Shown: positions 1 to 9,934 of the stretch, piece after piece
How the letters are laid out: every line of letters starts with the position of its first letter
Numbering within the stretch: position 1 is the stretch's first letter
Origin: Methylophilus sp.
GTDB taxonomy: Bacteria > Pseudomonadota > Gammaproteobacteria > Burkholderiales > Methylophilaceae
Assembly (NCBI GenBank): GCA_030696695.1
Contig: JAUYRP010000021.1
Location: forward strand, 62,001 to 126,000
Reading direction: 5' to 3'
Length of the DNA stretch: 64,000 nt
The notes under the pieces: generated by a model
Told to the model about the DNA's origin: nothing
Database searches by the model: none
Seen by the model: only the letters and a program-made list of their open reading frames with translations
Made by a program: the position numbers and the translations under genes

Positions 1-620
1 ACGCCCTGTTGCACTTTTTTTGCATTAGCACGTAATTTTGGCGTCATTTTGCTTAAGTAGAACGCCATAAAAGGCGTAACAGTGGCAAACACTAGAGTCA
101 AACGCCAATCTAAATACAGCATATAACCAACCAAGCCTATCACGGTCAGCACATCACGCACTACATTGAGAGCAGAGCGTGTGGTCACCGAAGATAAACG
201 TTCAACGTCATAGGTCAGCTTTGACACCAGTAACCCTGTTGAACTCGCATCGAAGAAGTTTACGGGTAGCTGCATGAGTTTTTCAAATGCCTGCACTCTT
301 AATTGCGCCACTACTCTTCTTGCCACAATTTTTAAGCTATAGACGGAAGCGAAACCAGAGAATGCGCGGACAGTCATCAACGCAAACAGCATGATAGGCA
401 AGACCCAAACTTGATCAGGGGCTTGTTTAACAAACCCTTCATCCGTGACTTTTTTGATGATGGCCAAAAAGGCCGTGTTACTACCTGAAAGGATTACCGT
501 AGCGAGGATAGTGATAAGAAAATATATCTTGTGCTGCCATGCATATCGGAACAAACGCAAATACAACGCTTTTGCATTTGCGATATGCGGTAAATCCTGC
601 TTATTTTTATGTCGTGCCAT
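1..620 (-). CDS. msbA: MsbA-type lipid A/ABC transporter, N-terminal part (cut by window edge)
   Basis: This is the N-terminal 206 codons of an ABC exporter that flips lipid A-core across the inner membrane. The reading frame is open from an ATG at 620 to the window edge. Residues 1-30 are basic and cytoplasmic; hydrophobic segments follow at about 32-55, 72-95 and 155-180, with the typical exporter stretch MQLPVNFFDASSTG at about 116-129. The nucleotide-binding domain lies outside the window, so the MsbA assignment rests on the membrane domain and on context: exbB-exbD-msbA is a common order in betaproteobacteria. A GGAAG sits about 13 bases upstream of the ATG. It lies 59 bases downstream of exbD on the same strand and is probably co-transcribed. 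Confidence 0.85.
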   Translation of the reverse strand, partial: MARHKNKQDLPHIANAKALYLRLFRYAWQHKIYFLITILATVILSGSNTAFLAIIKKVTDEGFVKQAPDQVWVLPIMLFALMTVRAFSGFASVYSLKIVARRVVAQLRVQAFEKLMQLPVNFFDASSTGLLVSKLTYDVERLSSVTTRSALNVVRDVLTVIGLVGYMLYLDWRLTLVFATVTPFMAFYLSKMTPKLRANAKKVQQG

Positions 621-679
621 GGTACTTAGTTATGCTTCCAATGATTGTCGATGAAGCTAACCATCAAGAACGGCTGATA

Positions 680-1102
680 TTAAGAGCCCGAGTTCACCTG
701 TGTTGCAAAGGTAATATGGGTAAAGTTGGCCAGACGTGACGCCTCCATAACATTAATCACTGATTGATGCGTCGCTTTTGCGTCTGCATTGATAATGATG
801 GTTGGGTCTTTGCCTTCGCCTACCGCTTTTACCAAAGCTGAGGAAATTGCGGTGACGCTCTCGCCATTCACCGCACTACCGTTAATCATGTAACGCCCGG
901 TCGCATCTACTTCCACCGTAATGGTCAGTGGCTTTTCTTGTGGCGCATTTGCTTCAGCTGTTGGCAAATTAATTTGTAATTCGCTAGTACGTGAGAACGT
1001 AGCACTCACGATTAAGAAGATAATAATGACCAACAACACGTCGATAAGCGGAATAAAGTTTATCTCTAGTTCCTCGTGTTTTTTACCACGCTGAAAATTC
1101 AT
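680..1102 (-). CDS. exbD: ExbD/TolR family biopolymer transport protein
   Basis: This 140-aa protein is the proton-channel partner of ExbB/TolQ-type motors. It has a short cytoplasmic N-terminus, a single membrane helix at about residues 17-36 beginning with the conserved IPLIDVLLVIIIFL stretch that carries the proton-relay aspartate (D21), and a periplasmic domain with the pattern IIINADAKATHQSV. A GAGGA Shine-Dalgarno lies six bases upstream of the ATG. It follows exbB by 142 bases and precedes msbA. This copy is distinct from the iron-linked exbD at 49474-49890; beside msbA it may serve envelope functions, which is inference. Confidence 0.92.
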   Translation of the reverse strand: MNFQRGKKHEELEINFIPLIDVLLVIIIFLIVSATFSRTSELQINLPTAEANAPQEKPLTITVEVDATGRYMINGSAVNGESVTAISSALVKAVGEGKDPTIIINADAKATHQSVINVMEASRLANFTHITFATQVNSGS

Positions 1103-1244
1103 GAGTTTCCTCTTAGCACTTTTTAATATTTAAATAACTGATTGAATAAATGGGGGATATTGCGTTTTAACTAGGCACTTGAGCGCAGACAGTGCATTCA
1201 GTACGGCTAGCGAAAGTAACAACGTTAAAACGCGATAGACGCAT

Positions 1245-1850
1245 TTATTTGCGATCACCGTGGATAATCTCCACTAACTTAATCGCCTGCTGCTCCATGT
1301 CCACCAAAAATCCATCTACCTTGCTACGGAAATAACGGTAAGTAATCATCGCTGGCACAGCCACCACAATCCCTGCGGCTGTGTTATACAACGCAACAGA
1401 AATACCACGTGCAAATTGGGCAACATCGTGGCCGCTATTGGTAAATGAGCCGAATAATTCCACCATACCAATCACAGTACCTAGCAAACCTAACAATGGC
1501 GCGACTGTTGCGATGGTGCCGAGGGTCGGTAAATAGCGCTCTAACTTATGCGCCACAGCACGACCCGTTTCTTCGATGGCTTCTTTAGTGATTTCACGCG
1601 AGTTTTTTGAATTGGCTAATGCACTTGCAAACACCTCACCTAACAAGGAGTGCGCCTCTAGCTTGGCTAAGGTTTCTTTGGTAATACCACCTTGTCCTAG
1701 CCACCTTTGTACTTCTGGCAATAGATTACTTGGCGCAACCACTTCGCTGCGTAATGACCAGGCACGCTCACCAATGATGGCTAATGCGATAACCGAGGCG
1801 ATAATAAGTGGCCAAATCGGCCAACCAGCAGCAATAATAATTTCCCACAC
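1245..1850 (-). CDS. exbB: MotA/TolQ/ExbB proton channel family protein
   Basis: This 201-aa inner-membrane protein pairs with the downstream ExbD. It begins with a hydrophobic helix (about residues 6-27). Two more helices fall in the region starting TVAPLLGLLGTVIGMVELF and in GISVALYNTAAGIVVAVPAM, both hallmarks of the TolQ/ExbB channel fold. A longer frame opens at 1910, but I place the start at the GTG at 1850: it is preceded by an ideal AAGGAG with a 7-base spacer, and the protein then starts with the helix, as family members do. The upstream 20 codons lack such a site. Confidence 0.9.
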   Translation of the reverse strand: MWEIIIAAGWPIWPLIIASVIALAIIGERAWSLRSEVVAPSNLLPEVQRWLGQGGITKETLAKLEAHSLLGEVFASALANSKNSREITKEAIEETGRAVAHKLERYLPTLGTIATVAPLLGLLGTVIGMVELFGSFTNSGHDVAQFARGISVALYNTAAGIVVAVPAMITYRYFRSKVDGFLVDMEQQAIKLVEIIHGDRK

Positions 1851-1938
1851 AGTAAAACTCCTTCGTTTAAAAACTACCGCTACTTTAGCGTTAAGTGCTG
1901 TTTTCAGCAAGTTTAAGTCAGCATTTTGGCATAATTAA

Positions 1939-4368
1939 TCATGGGTAGCGGTCATGCCAATATTTGGGATTAGCCTTGCGCCAAGCAATAGGCACAAGCG
2001 GTTTTTCTGCTTGAAAGACAAACTGTACAGCACCATCGTAATCAGATCGGTATACATTAGCACCTGCCTCTTGGTAACGCTGCTGCACTACTGGTTTGGG
2101 ATGTCCAAATCGGTTCAAATAACCATTCGTCATCACGACATATTTGGGACTAACCGCTTCTACAAAGCCTTGGGTGGATGAAGTTTTACTGCCGTGATGT
2201 GGCACGATTAATACATCACTTGCTAAGTCATCCGCCTGAAACTCTAAAAGCTGCCACTCACTGCTTCGCTCTATATCTCCGCTGAGCAATAGTGAGCCAT
2301 ACTCTGTGGTCATCTTAATGACACAGCTTTTATCATTGTCTTTTAGAAACTCATCCTGTAGTCGGTCTTTAGAGGGATACAACACTTCAAACTGAACAGC
2401 ATCCCATTCCCAGTGCTGCCCAGCAACACATTGCACAGACCTTTGTTTAGACCAGTTATCAAACGGGGGAAGCTGAAACAGTTGTGCATCTGAATGTAGC
2501 GAACTCAACATCCAACCGATTGGTAGATGTGTTGCTACTGACGCCATTCCACCTGAGTGGTCCAAATCATCATGTGATACCACCACACCAGTTAATTGAT
2601 GAATACCTTCTGCACGCAAAAATGGCACCACAATACGTCCGCCCGCATCGGACTGCGCATTAAAACGTGCACCAGCGTCATACAGCAAGGTATGTCGTGC
2701 TGTTTGCACCACAACACTTAAGCCTTGACCAACATCTAACACGGTGACACGCGCCTCACCCATAGCGATGGGGTCTAGTCGCCCAATAAACATTGGCAAA
2801 AGACATATTGCCCCCAACCAGCGTAAAGGCACACCGCTAGGCAACAGCAACCAAAGCACGCCTACGATTGCCAGCAGTAGCACGCCAACAGAAGGTGCTG
2901 ATTGTTGCCATGTTGCAAAGGGCAACGCTGCGAGCCAATCCAACACAAGCATGGTGATACTGAGTACACCATGTGAAAGACTTAAAGCAATATCGATAGG
3001 CAAGAGGCTACCGAGGATTGCCAACGGCACTACCGCAAAGCTAATCACAGGGATCGCAAATGCATTGGCAATTGGCGATATGAGTGAGAATTGGCCAAAC
3101 ATCGCCACTAAGCACGGCAACAAACCTAAGGTGACGGCCCATTGCGCTTTTACAGCAGCGGTGAGCCAATGCAACTGCCCTATTCGCGCACCCGTAGCAT
3201 AGGCGATGACTGCAACTGCACCAAATGACAACCAAAAGCCTGCCGCATTGACGGCCCAAGGGTCTAGCAACACAACTACAAAAAGTGCGATGACAAGCAT
3301 GCGCGAGATTGCAATTGGGCGATTCCATAACAACATCACCGTCACTGTCATCAACATATACAATGTGCGCTGTGTGGGTATTGAAAACCCAGCCATGGCC
3401 GCATAGACCATTGCCGTGACCATACCGCCTATGGCCGCTGCCTTTTTGGCAGGAAGTCGCATTAATAATATGGGAATACGGCGCCAGACCCAAAACACCA
3501 CAGCGAACATCAACCCCGACAACATAGTGATATGAAGCCCGGAAATGCTCATCAAATGATTGGTGCCTGTGCGCAGATAGACATCCCAATCGGTTTGACT
3601 AATTTGGCTATCCTCACCGATCACCAAGGCGCGAATAACTCCTGAATAGGGTTTTTCGATTAACGCTTGATCAATACGAGATGCGATACTAGCCCGCATA
3701 TAATCGACCCAGTACTTGGGGTGAATCACTTTCTCTGACACTCTTTTGGTATCACTTTTAAGCCTGACAGCGCCCATGGCGCGTACATTTTCAGCCAAGG
3801 CCCAAGCTTCAAAATCAAAGCCATGCGGATTCACCGTGCCATGCGGACGTTTTAAGCGTACCGTCCATTGCCAGCGCTCCCCCACTTGCACTTGTGGAGG
3901 TTGAATAGTGGTGGCTGATTGAGTGGAAGTATAAGGTTGATAAATATTCAATGAGAGATGGCTTGGCACATGCGCATTAGGCGTGAGCACTTGTTCTACA
4001 TTAAATAAAAAGCGCTGGCCGCGCTCGGTTTTCTCAGGCAGTGATGCAACCACACCTACCAGCGTGATATTTTTCTGCTCCCAATTGTTAGGCAACGCAT
4101 CACTTAACCGATGGCTGGCAATAGCTGCCGCCCATGTGAATCCTAACGCTGAAGCAAAAAGAACAGATATCAACGTACTGAGCACAGGCGCTAAAGAAAG
4201 CTGCTTGATAATGGGTGTTGTATAGAAGCGCTGGCGAACAAGCTGGATTGCGGTGGCAAGCAATACTGCGCCGCACCAAAGTTGCAGCAAATTCAAAATA
4301 GTGGGTAATGCAGATTGTTGCTGAAGTAGCCAAGCCCCAGCCACAAAACCTAGCACCATCAGCACCAT
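1939..4368 (-). CDS. comEC: ComEC/Rec2 family DNA internalisation channel
   Basis: This 809-aa polytopic membrane protein is the inner-membrane channel for transforming single-stranded DNA. The N-terminal ~190 residues hold hydrophobic segments and an OB-like DUF4131 region. The central Competence domain has many helices, including the stretch GTNHLMSISGLHITMLSG. The C-terminal third is a metallo-beta-lactamase-like domain with the metal motif SHDDLDHSGG near residue 598 and LIVPHHGSK further on. The domain order is complete. The ATG lies only three bases after the lolD stop and has no clear ribosome site, so translation is probably coupled. With pilT, pilU and a pilin in the window, natural competence is plausible. 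Confidence 0.93.
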   Translation of the reverse strand: MVLMVLGFVAGAWLLQQQSALPTILNLLQLWCGAVLLATAIQLVRQRFYTTPIIKQLSLAPVLSTLISVLFASALGFTWAAAIASHRLSDALPNNWEQKNITLVGVVASLPEKTERGQRFLFNVEQVLTPNAHVPSHLSLNIYQPYTSTQSATTIQPPQVQVGERWQWTVRLKRPHGTVNPHGFDFEAWALAENVRAMGAVRLKSDTKRVSEKVIHPKYWVDYMRASIASRIDQALIEKPYSGVIRALVIGEDSQISQTDWDVYLRTGTNHLMSISGLHITMLSGLMFAVVFWVWRRIPILLMRLPAKKAAAIGGMVTAMVYAAMAGFSIPTQRTLYMLMTVTVMLLWNRPIAISRMLVIALFVVVLLDPWAVNAAGFWLSFGAVAVIAYATGARIGQLHWLTAAVKAQWAVTLGLLPCLVAMFGQFSLISPIANAFAIPVISFAVVPLAILGSLLPIDIALSLSHGVLSITMLVLDWLAALPFATWQQSAPSVGVLLLAIVGVLWLLLPSGVPLRWLGAICLLPMFIGRLDPIAMGEARVTVLDVGQGLSVVVQTARHTLLYDAGARFNAQSDAGGRIVVPFLRAEGIHQLTGVVVSHDDLDHSGGMASVATHLPIGWMLSSLHSDAQLFQLPPFDNWSKQRSVQCVAGQHWEWDAVQFEVLYPSKDRLQDEFLKDNDKSCVIKMTTEYGSLLLSGDIERSSEWQLLEFQADDLASDVLIVPHHGSKTSSTQGFVEAVSPKYVVMTNGYLNRFGHPKPVVQQRYQEAGANVYRSDYDGAVQFVFQAEKPLVPIAWRKANPKYWHDRYP

Positions 4369-4371
4369 AAT

Positions 4372-5049
4372 TTAAGCGGGCAAGGTTTGCAGCTGCCCAT
4401 CAACGAGTTGATATTGCCGTTGTAATTTTGCCGCCAACTGCAAATCATGCGTGACCACAATCAAGCTAGTATTTTGCTCACGATTAATTTCCAGCAACAA
4501 ATCAAACACTTGATGCGCGGTAATACGGTCTAGGTTACCTGTAGGCTCATCTGCCAATATACATTGCGGACGTGTGACCAAGGCACGTGCTAACGCCGCA
4601 CGCTGGCGCTCCCCACCAGAAAGCTCACCTGGCATATGCTCAAGGCGATGTTGCAATCCAACTTTGGTCAGCATGGTAGCAGCTTGCTCTAGCGCTTCCG
4701 CCCGATGGCTGCGTCTGATCAGTAGCGGTAAGGCTACATTTTCAAGCGCTGTAAATTCAGGCAATAAATGATGAAACTGGTACACAAACCCAAGTGACTG
4801 ATTACGCAACATCCCTTTTTGCGTTTCAGACAAGTCTACAAGCGCCTGATCCATCAGTTTGACATGGCCACTCGTCGGCTGGTCTAAGCCACCTAGCAAA
4901 TGCAACAAGGTACTTTTACCCGACCCAGATGCACCAACAATTGCAATTTGTTCGCCAGAGGTCACCTGCAAATCAATGCCATTCAGAACAGCGACGTCTA
5001 ATCCGGCATAGGTTTTCGTAAGCGCCGTACACTGGATAATGTTACTCAT
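4372..5049 (-). CDS. lolD: Lipoprotein-releasing system ATP-binding protein LolD
   Basis: This 225-aa ABC ATPase energises release of outer-membrane lipoproteins from the inner membrane with its LolC/E partner. Walker A is GASGSGKST at residues 39-47, the signature LSGGE at 142-146 and Walker B ILADEP at 163-168. The frame extends further upstream, but the start at 5049 is preferred: the protein then begins [14 protein letters not shown] like family members, GAGG lies about nine bases upstream, and the start overlaps the lolC stop by eight bases (ATGAGTAA), a typical coupling arrangement. Confidence 0.94.
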   Translation of the reverse strand: MSNIIQCTALTKTYAGLDVAVLNGIDLQVTSGEQIAIVGASGSGKSTLLHLLGGLDQPTSGHVKLMDQALVDLSETQKGMLRNQSLGFVYQFHHLLPEFTALENVALPLLIRRSHRAEALEQAATMLTKVGLQHRLEHMPGELSGGERQRAALARALVTRPQCILADEPTGNLDRITAHQVFDLLLEINREQNTSLIVVTHDLQLAAKLQRQYQLVDGQLQTLPA

Positions 5050-6316
5050 AACGCAATGCCTCAGCGGGGTTGATTTTAGAAGCCTTGTAACTCGGATAAA
5101 GCGTAGCAAATAAACTCAATACGAACGACAACACCACAATCGTCCACACGTCAGTCCATAACAGTTTTGAAGGTAAATCACTAATGTAATACACATCTTT
5201 AGCCAAAAACTGCACCTGAAAGGTACGCTCGATAAAAGGCACGATAGTATCGATATTCAGAGCCGTAATCACACCCATCACGGCACCAGCAACAGTGCCT
5301 ATCACCCCAATCAGTGCGCCTTGAATGATAAAAATTTTAAGAATGGATAGAGGGCTTGCACCAAAAGTCCGCATGATGGCGATATCAGCACGTTTATCTG
5401 TCACGGCCATCACAAGAGTAGATACGATATTGAATGCTGCCACCGCCACAATCAGCGCCAATATAATAAACATCACGCGCTTTTCTAACTGGATGGCTTT
5501 AAAAAAATTGGCGTGCTGCTGTGTCCAATCGGTAATGTAGTACTGTCCTTTTAATTGCGTATTCAAACGTGCAGTTTCGGCAGTTGCATCGAACAAATCA
5601 TTTAGCTTTAGGCGAACACCCGACACTTGGTCACCCATACGGTAGAGTTTTGCGGCATCTGCCATATGAATGAGCGCTAGGCCCGCATCGTATTCATACA
5701 TACCGATTTGAAAAATACCGACCACTTTAAATTGTTTGATACGCGGCACCACACCTGTAGGCGTGAATTGGCCTTGCGGCGCCATCAGCACCACTTTTTC
5801 GCCCACGCTAGCGCCCAACAACATGGCTAAGTCCGAGCCTAAAATCACGTTGTACTCGCCCGCCCTTAGGTCTTCTAACTTACCAGATTTCATATGGTTG
5901 GCTAAGGCAGATACATTGGCCTCTTCAGTTGGTAATACACCGCGGATAATACTGCCCTGGACTGCCTGTCCATAGCTAAACATGCCTTGCGCCATCACAT
6001 AAGGCGCGGCAGCCAATACGCTGGCATCTTTTTGACCTGTAGCCATAACCTGCTTGGACACCGCTTGCCAATCTGACAAACGATTATTAAAACCTGAGAT
6101 TTCGATATGCGAAGCAACACCAAGAATACGGTTTCTAAGTTCATCTTGAAAACCGTTCATGACAGACAGCACGACGATCAATGCCCAAACGCCAAGCGCA
6201 ATACCAATCATGCTGGTAAATGAAATAAATGAAATGAAATGATTTTTACGTTTTGCGCGGGTGTAACGTAGACCAACCAACAGCTCAAACGGTAAGGAGT
6301 TTTTGAAATTTAACAT
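5042..6316 (-). CDS. lolC: Lipoprotein-releasing system membrane protein LolC/LolE
   Basis: This 424-aa inner-membrane permease is the partner of LolD. It opens with [14 protein letters not shown] and the first membrane helix ([18 protein letters not shown]), followed by a large periplasmic domain (about residues 55-265) and three C-terminal helices with the FtsX-like pattern [13 protein letters not shown]. Only one LolC/E-type gene is present here, which fits a LolCD-type transporter in which one membrane subunit serves as both. The start chosen gives the usual short N-terminus; an ATG at 6358 would add 14 residues and has a weak AAGG upstream, so it cannot be excluded. Confidence 0.92.
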   Translation of the reverse strand: MLNFKNSLPFELLVGLRYTRAKRKNHFISFISFTSMIGIALGVWALIVVLSVMNGFQDELRNRILGVASHIEISGFNNRLSDWQAVSKQVMATGQKDASVLAAAPYVMAQGMFSYGQAVQGSIIRGVLPTEEANVSALANHMKSGKLEDLRAGEYNVILGSDLAMLLGASVGEKVVLMAPQGQFTPTGVVPRIKQFKVVGIFQIGMYEYDAGLALIHMADAAKLYRMGDQVSGVRLKLNDLFDATAETARLNTQLKGQYYITDWTQQHANFFKAIQLEKRVMFIILALIVAVAAFNIVSTLVMAVTDKRADIAIMRTFGASPLSILKIFIIQGALIGVIGTVAGAVMGVITALNIDTIVPFIERTFQVQFLAKDVYYISDLPSKLLWTDVWTIVVLSFVLSLFATLYPSYKASKINPAEALRYE

Positions 6317-6371
6317 GGGTAGAATCTTAACAGCTTTGTGCTGTAAGTTTCCACCCATTCACACTTGGACC

Positions 6372-8033
6372 TTAATGAATAGCAGCCACCGATGCACGCA
6401 CCCATTCCGTTTGCATTTCTAGCGCCACGCCCAATACCAGTGTTTTTTCTTCACCATTGATGTCAATTTTAAACTGTCGATTACGTTGATATTCATGAAC
6501 TGGGATAATCACCGAGGATTTAATTTGCCCCTGACCAAAACCAGGTGGGATCCACACACACGCTACCCGCAACAAGTCGGCATCTGATTCGTCGTAATCC
6601 AAATAAAACCCTTTGGAAATCTCCACTTGCGTATGGTCTAGCTTGGTCAGTTGCATAGAAAGTGAATGCAAACTAATCAGTTGTAAGCCAGCACGATACG
6701 TCCCATTTTTCTGCCGCTTTATATGCTTGATTTCAGCAATGACATAAGCCTCTTCTTGATTAGGATACTGAAACCCTACCAGTTTGCCAGCCTCCACCCA
6801 AGGGCTTGGCTCTCTGCCTAAATCCACACCAAATCCACCCTCACTTTTATCTAATAACACCCATTCGTCTAAGCCAGTGATGATATTTTTGGTTTGTGAA
6901 AGAAGCGTCTGCTCAAGCACATTCGCGTTCAAATCATAAATAGGTAATGAATGTTGAGTAGTCTCTCGCCGTTGAAATCGATTGAGTTGCTTACAAATTT
7001 GCGCCAAGCCGTTACTGACCAGTAAACGGTTGGACTCTTTTTCTCTATCCTTTGCTCGACGCTGACGCTTGTAACCCACAGGCGCCCAGTCTTGATTCAG
7101 CTTTTTGAATAACTTGGTCATGGTACGCATGGAGGCATAACCACGAATATCACTGGCTTTATCCACAGCATTAGCGCTAATTGCAGCCAAATGGTCTGCA
7201 ATTTTCAATGCAATCGCATCTGTTCGCCAGTAACGATAATCGGCCGTGCGATCAAATGCGCGGATACGCTCGGCACCTTTGTCTTGGTTGAGATTAACAA
7301 AATACTGGTATTTATTCTGTGCGTAGGCACTTTCGAAATGGGCTTGGCGTACCCAGTCAAACAGCAATCTGGATACGATATGAATTTCAGCCGCGTTGTA
7401 ATTTTCTTTTTGCAAGGTGCTTAACATTAAACCACCAACCATCAACACCGCCATGTCGACTGGTTTTTTTGCATCTGGGTACATCATCACACGCTCGTAC
7501 AATAATGACGATTTTTCAGCATGTTTGAACAAGGTATGAATGGTATTCCAAGCATCGGTAGGTGCCGGCTGGTCATCAAAATAACGCCACATCAGCATCG
7601 TAAATGCGGCATTAAAAGTGCGGCAGTACAATAATATCTGGGCATTTTTATCAAGGCCCAATGAATCAGGATGTGTATGTAGCACTCCTAATGCACGTGC
7701 ATATTCAAGGAATAAACGACGGCAATATGGATAAACTAGGGTATCAATCGCTGCACCAACATCACGATTATAAATCTTTACTTTCAATCGTTTAGCCGTT
7801 AATTGCTCAAGATTTTTTTGCATGCTCTCGTCAATTGTCAACAAAGCATTTGCGCACGATTCTGCTGACATTTTGCTGTCTGCACATATATCAGCAATCA
7901 ATTGCAACGCATACTTCATGGCGTCGCTTGCAGACAAAGATTGCAGTTGATGCAATCTCACCTCGCTGAGCGCTACTTTTTCATGCCCTAACATCGCTTG
8001 AATTTTTTTTGCAATGGGTAGAATCATTTTCAT
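6372..8033 (-). CDS. Uncharacterised 553-aa protein, possible PilZ-like C-terminal region
   Basis: I do not recognise this protein with certainty. It has no signal peptide or membrane helix and looks cytoplasmic and mainly helical over the first ~330 residues. A basic stretch (YKRQRRAKDREKESNR) sits at about 320-340. The C-terminal ~170 residues look beta-rich, with EWVLLDKSEGGFGVDLG followed by alternating strands, which resembles the organisation of PilZ-type c-di-GMP-binding domains, although I do not see a canonical RxxxR motif followed by DxSxxG. It is 55 bases upstream of lolC on the same strand. The ATG at 8033 gives a hydrophilic start. The frame is long and uninterrupted, so it is a real gene. 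Confidence 0.75.
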   Translation of the reverse strand: MKMILPIAKKIQAMLGHEKVALSEVRLHQLQSLSASDAMKYALQLIADICADSKMSAESCANALLTIDESMQKNLEQLTAKRLKVKIYNRDVGAAIDTLVYPYCRRLFLEYARALGVLHTHPDSLGLDKNAQILLYCRTFNAAFTMLMWRYFDDQPAPTDAWNTIHTLFKHAEKSSLLYERVMMYPDAKKPVDMAVLMVGGLMLSTLQKENYNAAEIHIVSRLLFDWVRQAHFESAYAQNKYQYFVNLNQDKGAERIRAFDRTADYRYWRTDAIALKIADHLAAISANAVDKASDIRGYASMRTMTKLFKKLNQDWAPVGYKRQRRAKDREKESNRLLVSNGLAQICKQLNRFQRRETTQHSLPIYDLNANVLEQTLLSQTKNIITGLDEWVLLDKSEGGFGVDLGREPSPWVEAGKLVGFQYPNQEEAYVIAEIKHIKRQKNGTYRAGLQLISLHSLSMQLTKLDHTQVEISKGFYLDYDESDADLLRVACVWIPPGFGQGQIKSSVIIPVHEYQRNRQFKIDINGEEKTLVLGVALEMQTEWVRASVAAIH

Positions 8034-8156
8034 GTCCGTCTTAGTTTCTAAGTTCAGTTATGCAAACTTTGTACCAAGCCAAGCGCCGTCAGTTTATCTC
8101 GTTGTTTTTTGCGCTGAAGCCTACTTAATCGTGCACACTGCTGTTAAAATTCGCCT

Positions 8157-8765
8157 ATGTTTACAGGAATCATTCAAAGCGTCGGACAAATAGACGACAT
8201 CTCGCCCGTAGGTGACGATGTGAAATTACGTATCAACGCGAATCAACTGGGGCTAGACGATGTTGCGGTGGGAGATAGCATCGCTGTGAACGGTGTGTGC
8301 CTGACAGCTACTGCAATAGAATCGCCGCATTTTTTTGCGCATGTGTCTAAAGCTACTTTAGATGTCACAGCAGGTCTTTCCCAACCTCAGCCAGTGAATT
8401 TAGAAAAAGCATTACGCTTATCGGATCGATTAGGCGGGCACTTGGTGAGTGGTCATGTGGATGGTATCGGCACAGTTACCCAGTTTGAACCTGTGGGAGA
8501 TTGCTGGCTACTAGCGGTAAGGGCGCCGCATGCCATTTCAAAATATATTGCGCATAAAGGCTCTATTTGCGTGAATGGCGTGAGCCTAACCGTCAATAGC
8601 ATTGTGCAAGACACATTTACCGTTAACTTGATTCCACACACCATTGAACACACCACATTGCAACACTTAAATATTCAGGACGCAGTGAATTTGGAAATTG
8701 ACCAAATCGCGCGTTACGTAGAACGCATGGCCGAATGGTCCACACAACAAGCAGAGAGCACATAA
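8157..8765 (+). CDS. ribE: Riboflavin synthase (alpha subunit)
   Basis: This 202-aa enzyme dismutates two 6,7-dimethyl-8-ribityllumazine molecules into riboflavin. It shows the tandem lumazine-binding barrels of the family: the first begins MFTGIIQSVGQI and contains GDSIAVNGVCLTA, the second contains GSICVNGVSLTVNSI. The linker has GHLVSGHVDG. Its length is normal. The stop overlaps the ribBA start by one base (TAATG), so the two are almost certainly one operon. The 123 bases upstream show no FMN riboswitch. The symbol is ribE in most proteobacteria and ribC in E. coli. Confidence 0.96.
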   Translation: MFTGIIQSVGQIDDISPVGDDVKLRINANQLGLDDVAVGDSIAVNGVCLTATAIESPHFFAHVSKATLDVTAGLSQPQPVNLEKALRLSDRLGGHLVSGHVDGIGTVTQFEPVGDCWLLAVRAPHAISKYIAHKGSICVNGVSLTVNSIVQDTFTVNLIPHTIEHTTLQHLNIQDAVNLEIDQIARYVERMAEWSTQQAEST

Positions 8766-9868
8766 TGCCCCAAAGTTACATCAGCCCCATTCAAGACATT
8801 ATTCAAGATATACAGCAAGGCAAAATGGTCATCTTGGTGGATGACGAAAACCGTGAAAACGAGGGTGACTTTGTGATTGCCGCGGAGTTTGTAACGGCAG
8901 AGCATATTAACTTTATGGCCAAGCACGGTCGTGGCTTGATTTGCTTAACGCTTACTGAAGCCCGATGTAAACAATTGAATTTGCCGCCGATGGTGCAAAA
9001 AAACGATGCGCGCTTGGGCACCAACTTTACAGTGTCTATTGAAGCAGCTGAAGGCGTCACTACAGGCATTTCTGCAGCTGACCGTGCCACGACCATTCAA
9101 GCCGCTGTAGCCAAAGACGCCAATGCCAAAAGCGTGGTCAGCCCCGGCCATATTTTCCCACTCGCTGCCATGAATGGTGGTGTACTTGTCCGCGCAGGTC
9201 ACACAGAAGCTGGCAGTGATTTAGCGATGCTGGCTGGCTGCGAGCCTGCCAGTGTCATTTGTGAGATTTTAAAAGACGATGGCGAGATGGCGCGCTTACC
9301 TGATTTGGTTGATGTAGCGAAACAACACCAGATTAAAATTGGCACCATAGCCGACTTGATTCATTACCGCTCAGAGCATGAAAAACTGGTAGAGCGTGCT
9401 GCAGAGCGCATGGTGACTACGCCTTATGGCCCAATGCAGCTCATTGCCTACCGCGACAAAATTGCCAAAGAAACGCATCTTGCATTGGTGAAAGGTAATC
9501 CAAACCTAGCGCAAGAAGTATTAGTGCGCGTACATGAGCCACTTTCTCTGATTGATTTATTTGATAGTGGCAATCATTCGCATAGCTGGAACATTCTGAA
9601 AGCCATGGAAACTGTCGCCAATGCTGAATGCGGTGTGATGGTACTCATTCATCATGATGAAACCGGCAATCAACTGATTGAACGTATACAGCATGCTGAC
9701 AAAAAAATCCGTTATAACCAAGAATTGCGCACCTACGGCATTGGTTCACAGATTTTGGTGGATTTAGGAGTGCGTAAAATGAAGCTCATGGCAACGCCAC
9801 GCAAAATGCCAAGCATGATGGGATTTGGTTTGGAAATCACAGGCTATCTTGAAGACTCGGCAGATTAG
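8765..9868 (+). CDS. ribBA: RibBA-type protein: active-looking DHBP synthase fused to a degenerate GTP cyclohydrolase II domain
   Basis: This 367-aa protein has an N-terminal 3,4-dihydroxy-2-butanone-4-phosphate synthase domain with its acidic loop DDENRENEGDF (residues 26-36) and GHTEAGSDLA (145-154) intact. The C-terminal half, from about 213, aligns with GTP cyclohydrolase II, but the zinc-binding segment that normally reads ECLTGD...RCDCG is here EPLSLIDLFDSGNHSHS (258-274), so all three zinc cysteines are missing. By family knowledge this should abolish cyclohydrolase activity, making it a RibB with a vestigial or regulatory RibA-like tail. A separate ribA would then be needed elsewhere. 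The start is the ATG overlapping the ribE stop; the frame opens 30 bases earlier, inside ribE. Confidence 0.93.
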   Translation: MPQSYISPIQDIIQDIQQGKMVILVDDENRENEGDFVIAAEFVTAEHINFMAKHGRGLICLTLTEARCKQLNLPPMVQKNDARLGTNFTVSIEAAEGVTTGISAADRATTIQAAVAKDANAKSVVSPGHIFPLAAMNGGVLVRAGHTEAGSDLAMLAGCEPASVICEILKDDGEMARLPDLVDVAKQHQIKIGTIADLIHYRSEHEKLVERAAERMVTTPYGPMQLIAYRDKIAKETHLALVKGNPNLAQEVLVRVHEPLSLIDLFDSGNHSHSWNILKAMETVANAECGVMVLIHHDETGNQLIERIQHADKKIRYNQELRTYGIGSQILVDLGVRKMKLMATPRKMPSMMGFGLEITGYLEDSAD

Positions 9869-9934
9869 CGTGTGTTAAAACATTGATTATTTGGAACAAA
9901 ACAATACTGTGCTAAAATGAAACCATTGGAAAAC

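Noticed and set aside
3041-3589. 182-codon open frame inside comEC in another frame
   Set aside because: It overlaps a clear ComEC coding frame completely, has Cys/His-rich improbable composition and no family resemblance.
8034-8156. FMN riboswitch before ribE
   Set aside because: The gap is only 123 bases and I do not see the conserved RFN blocks.
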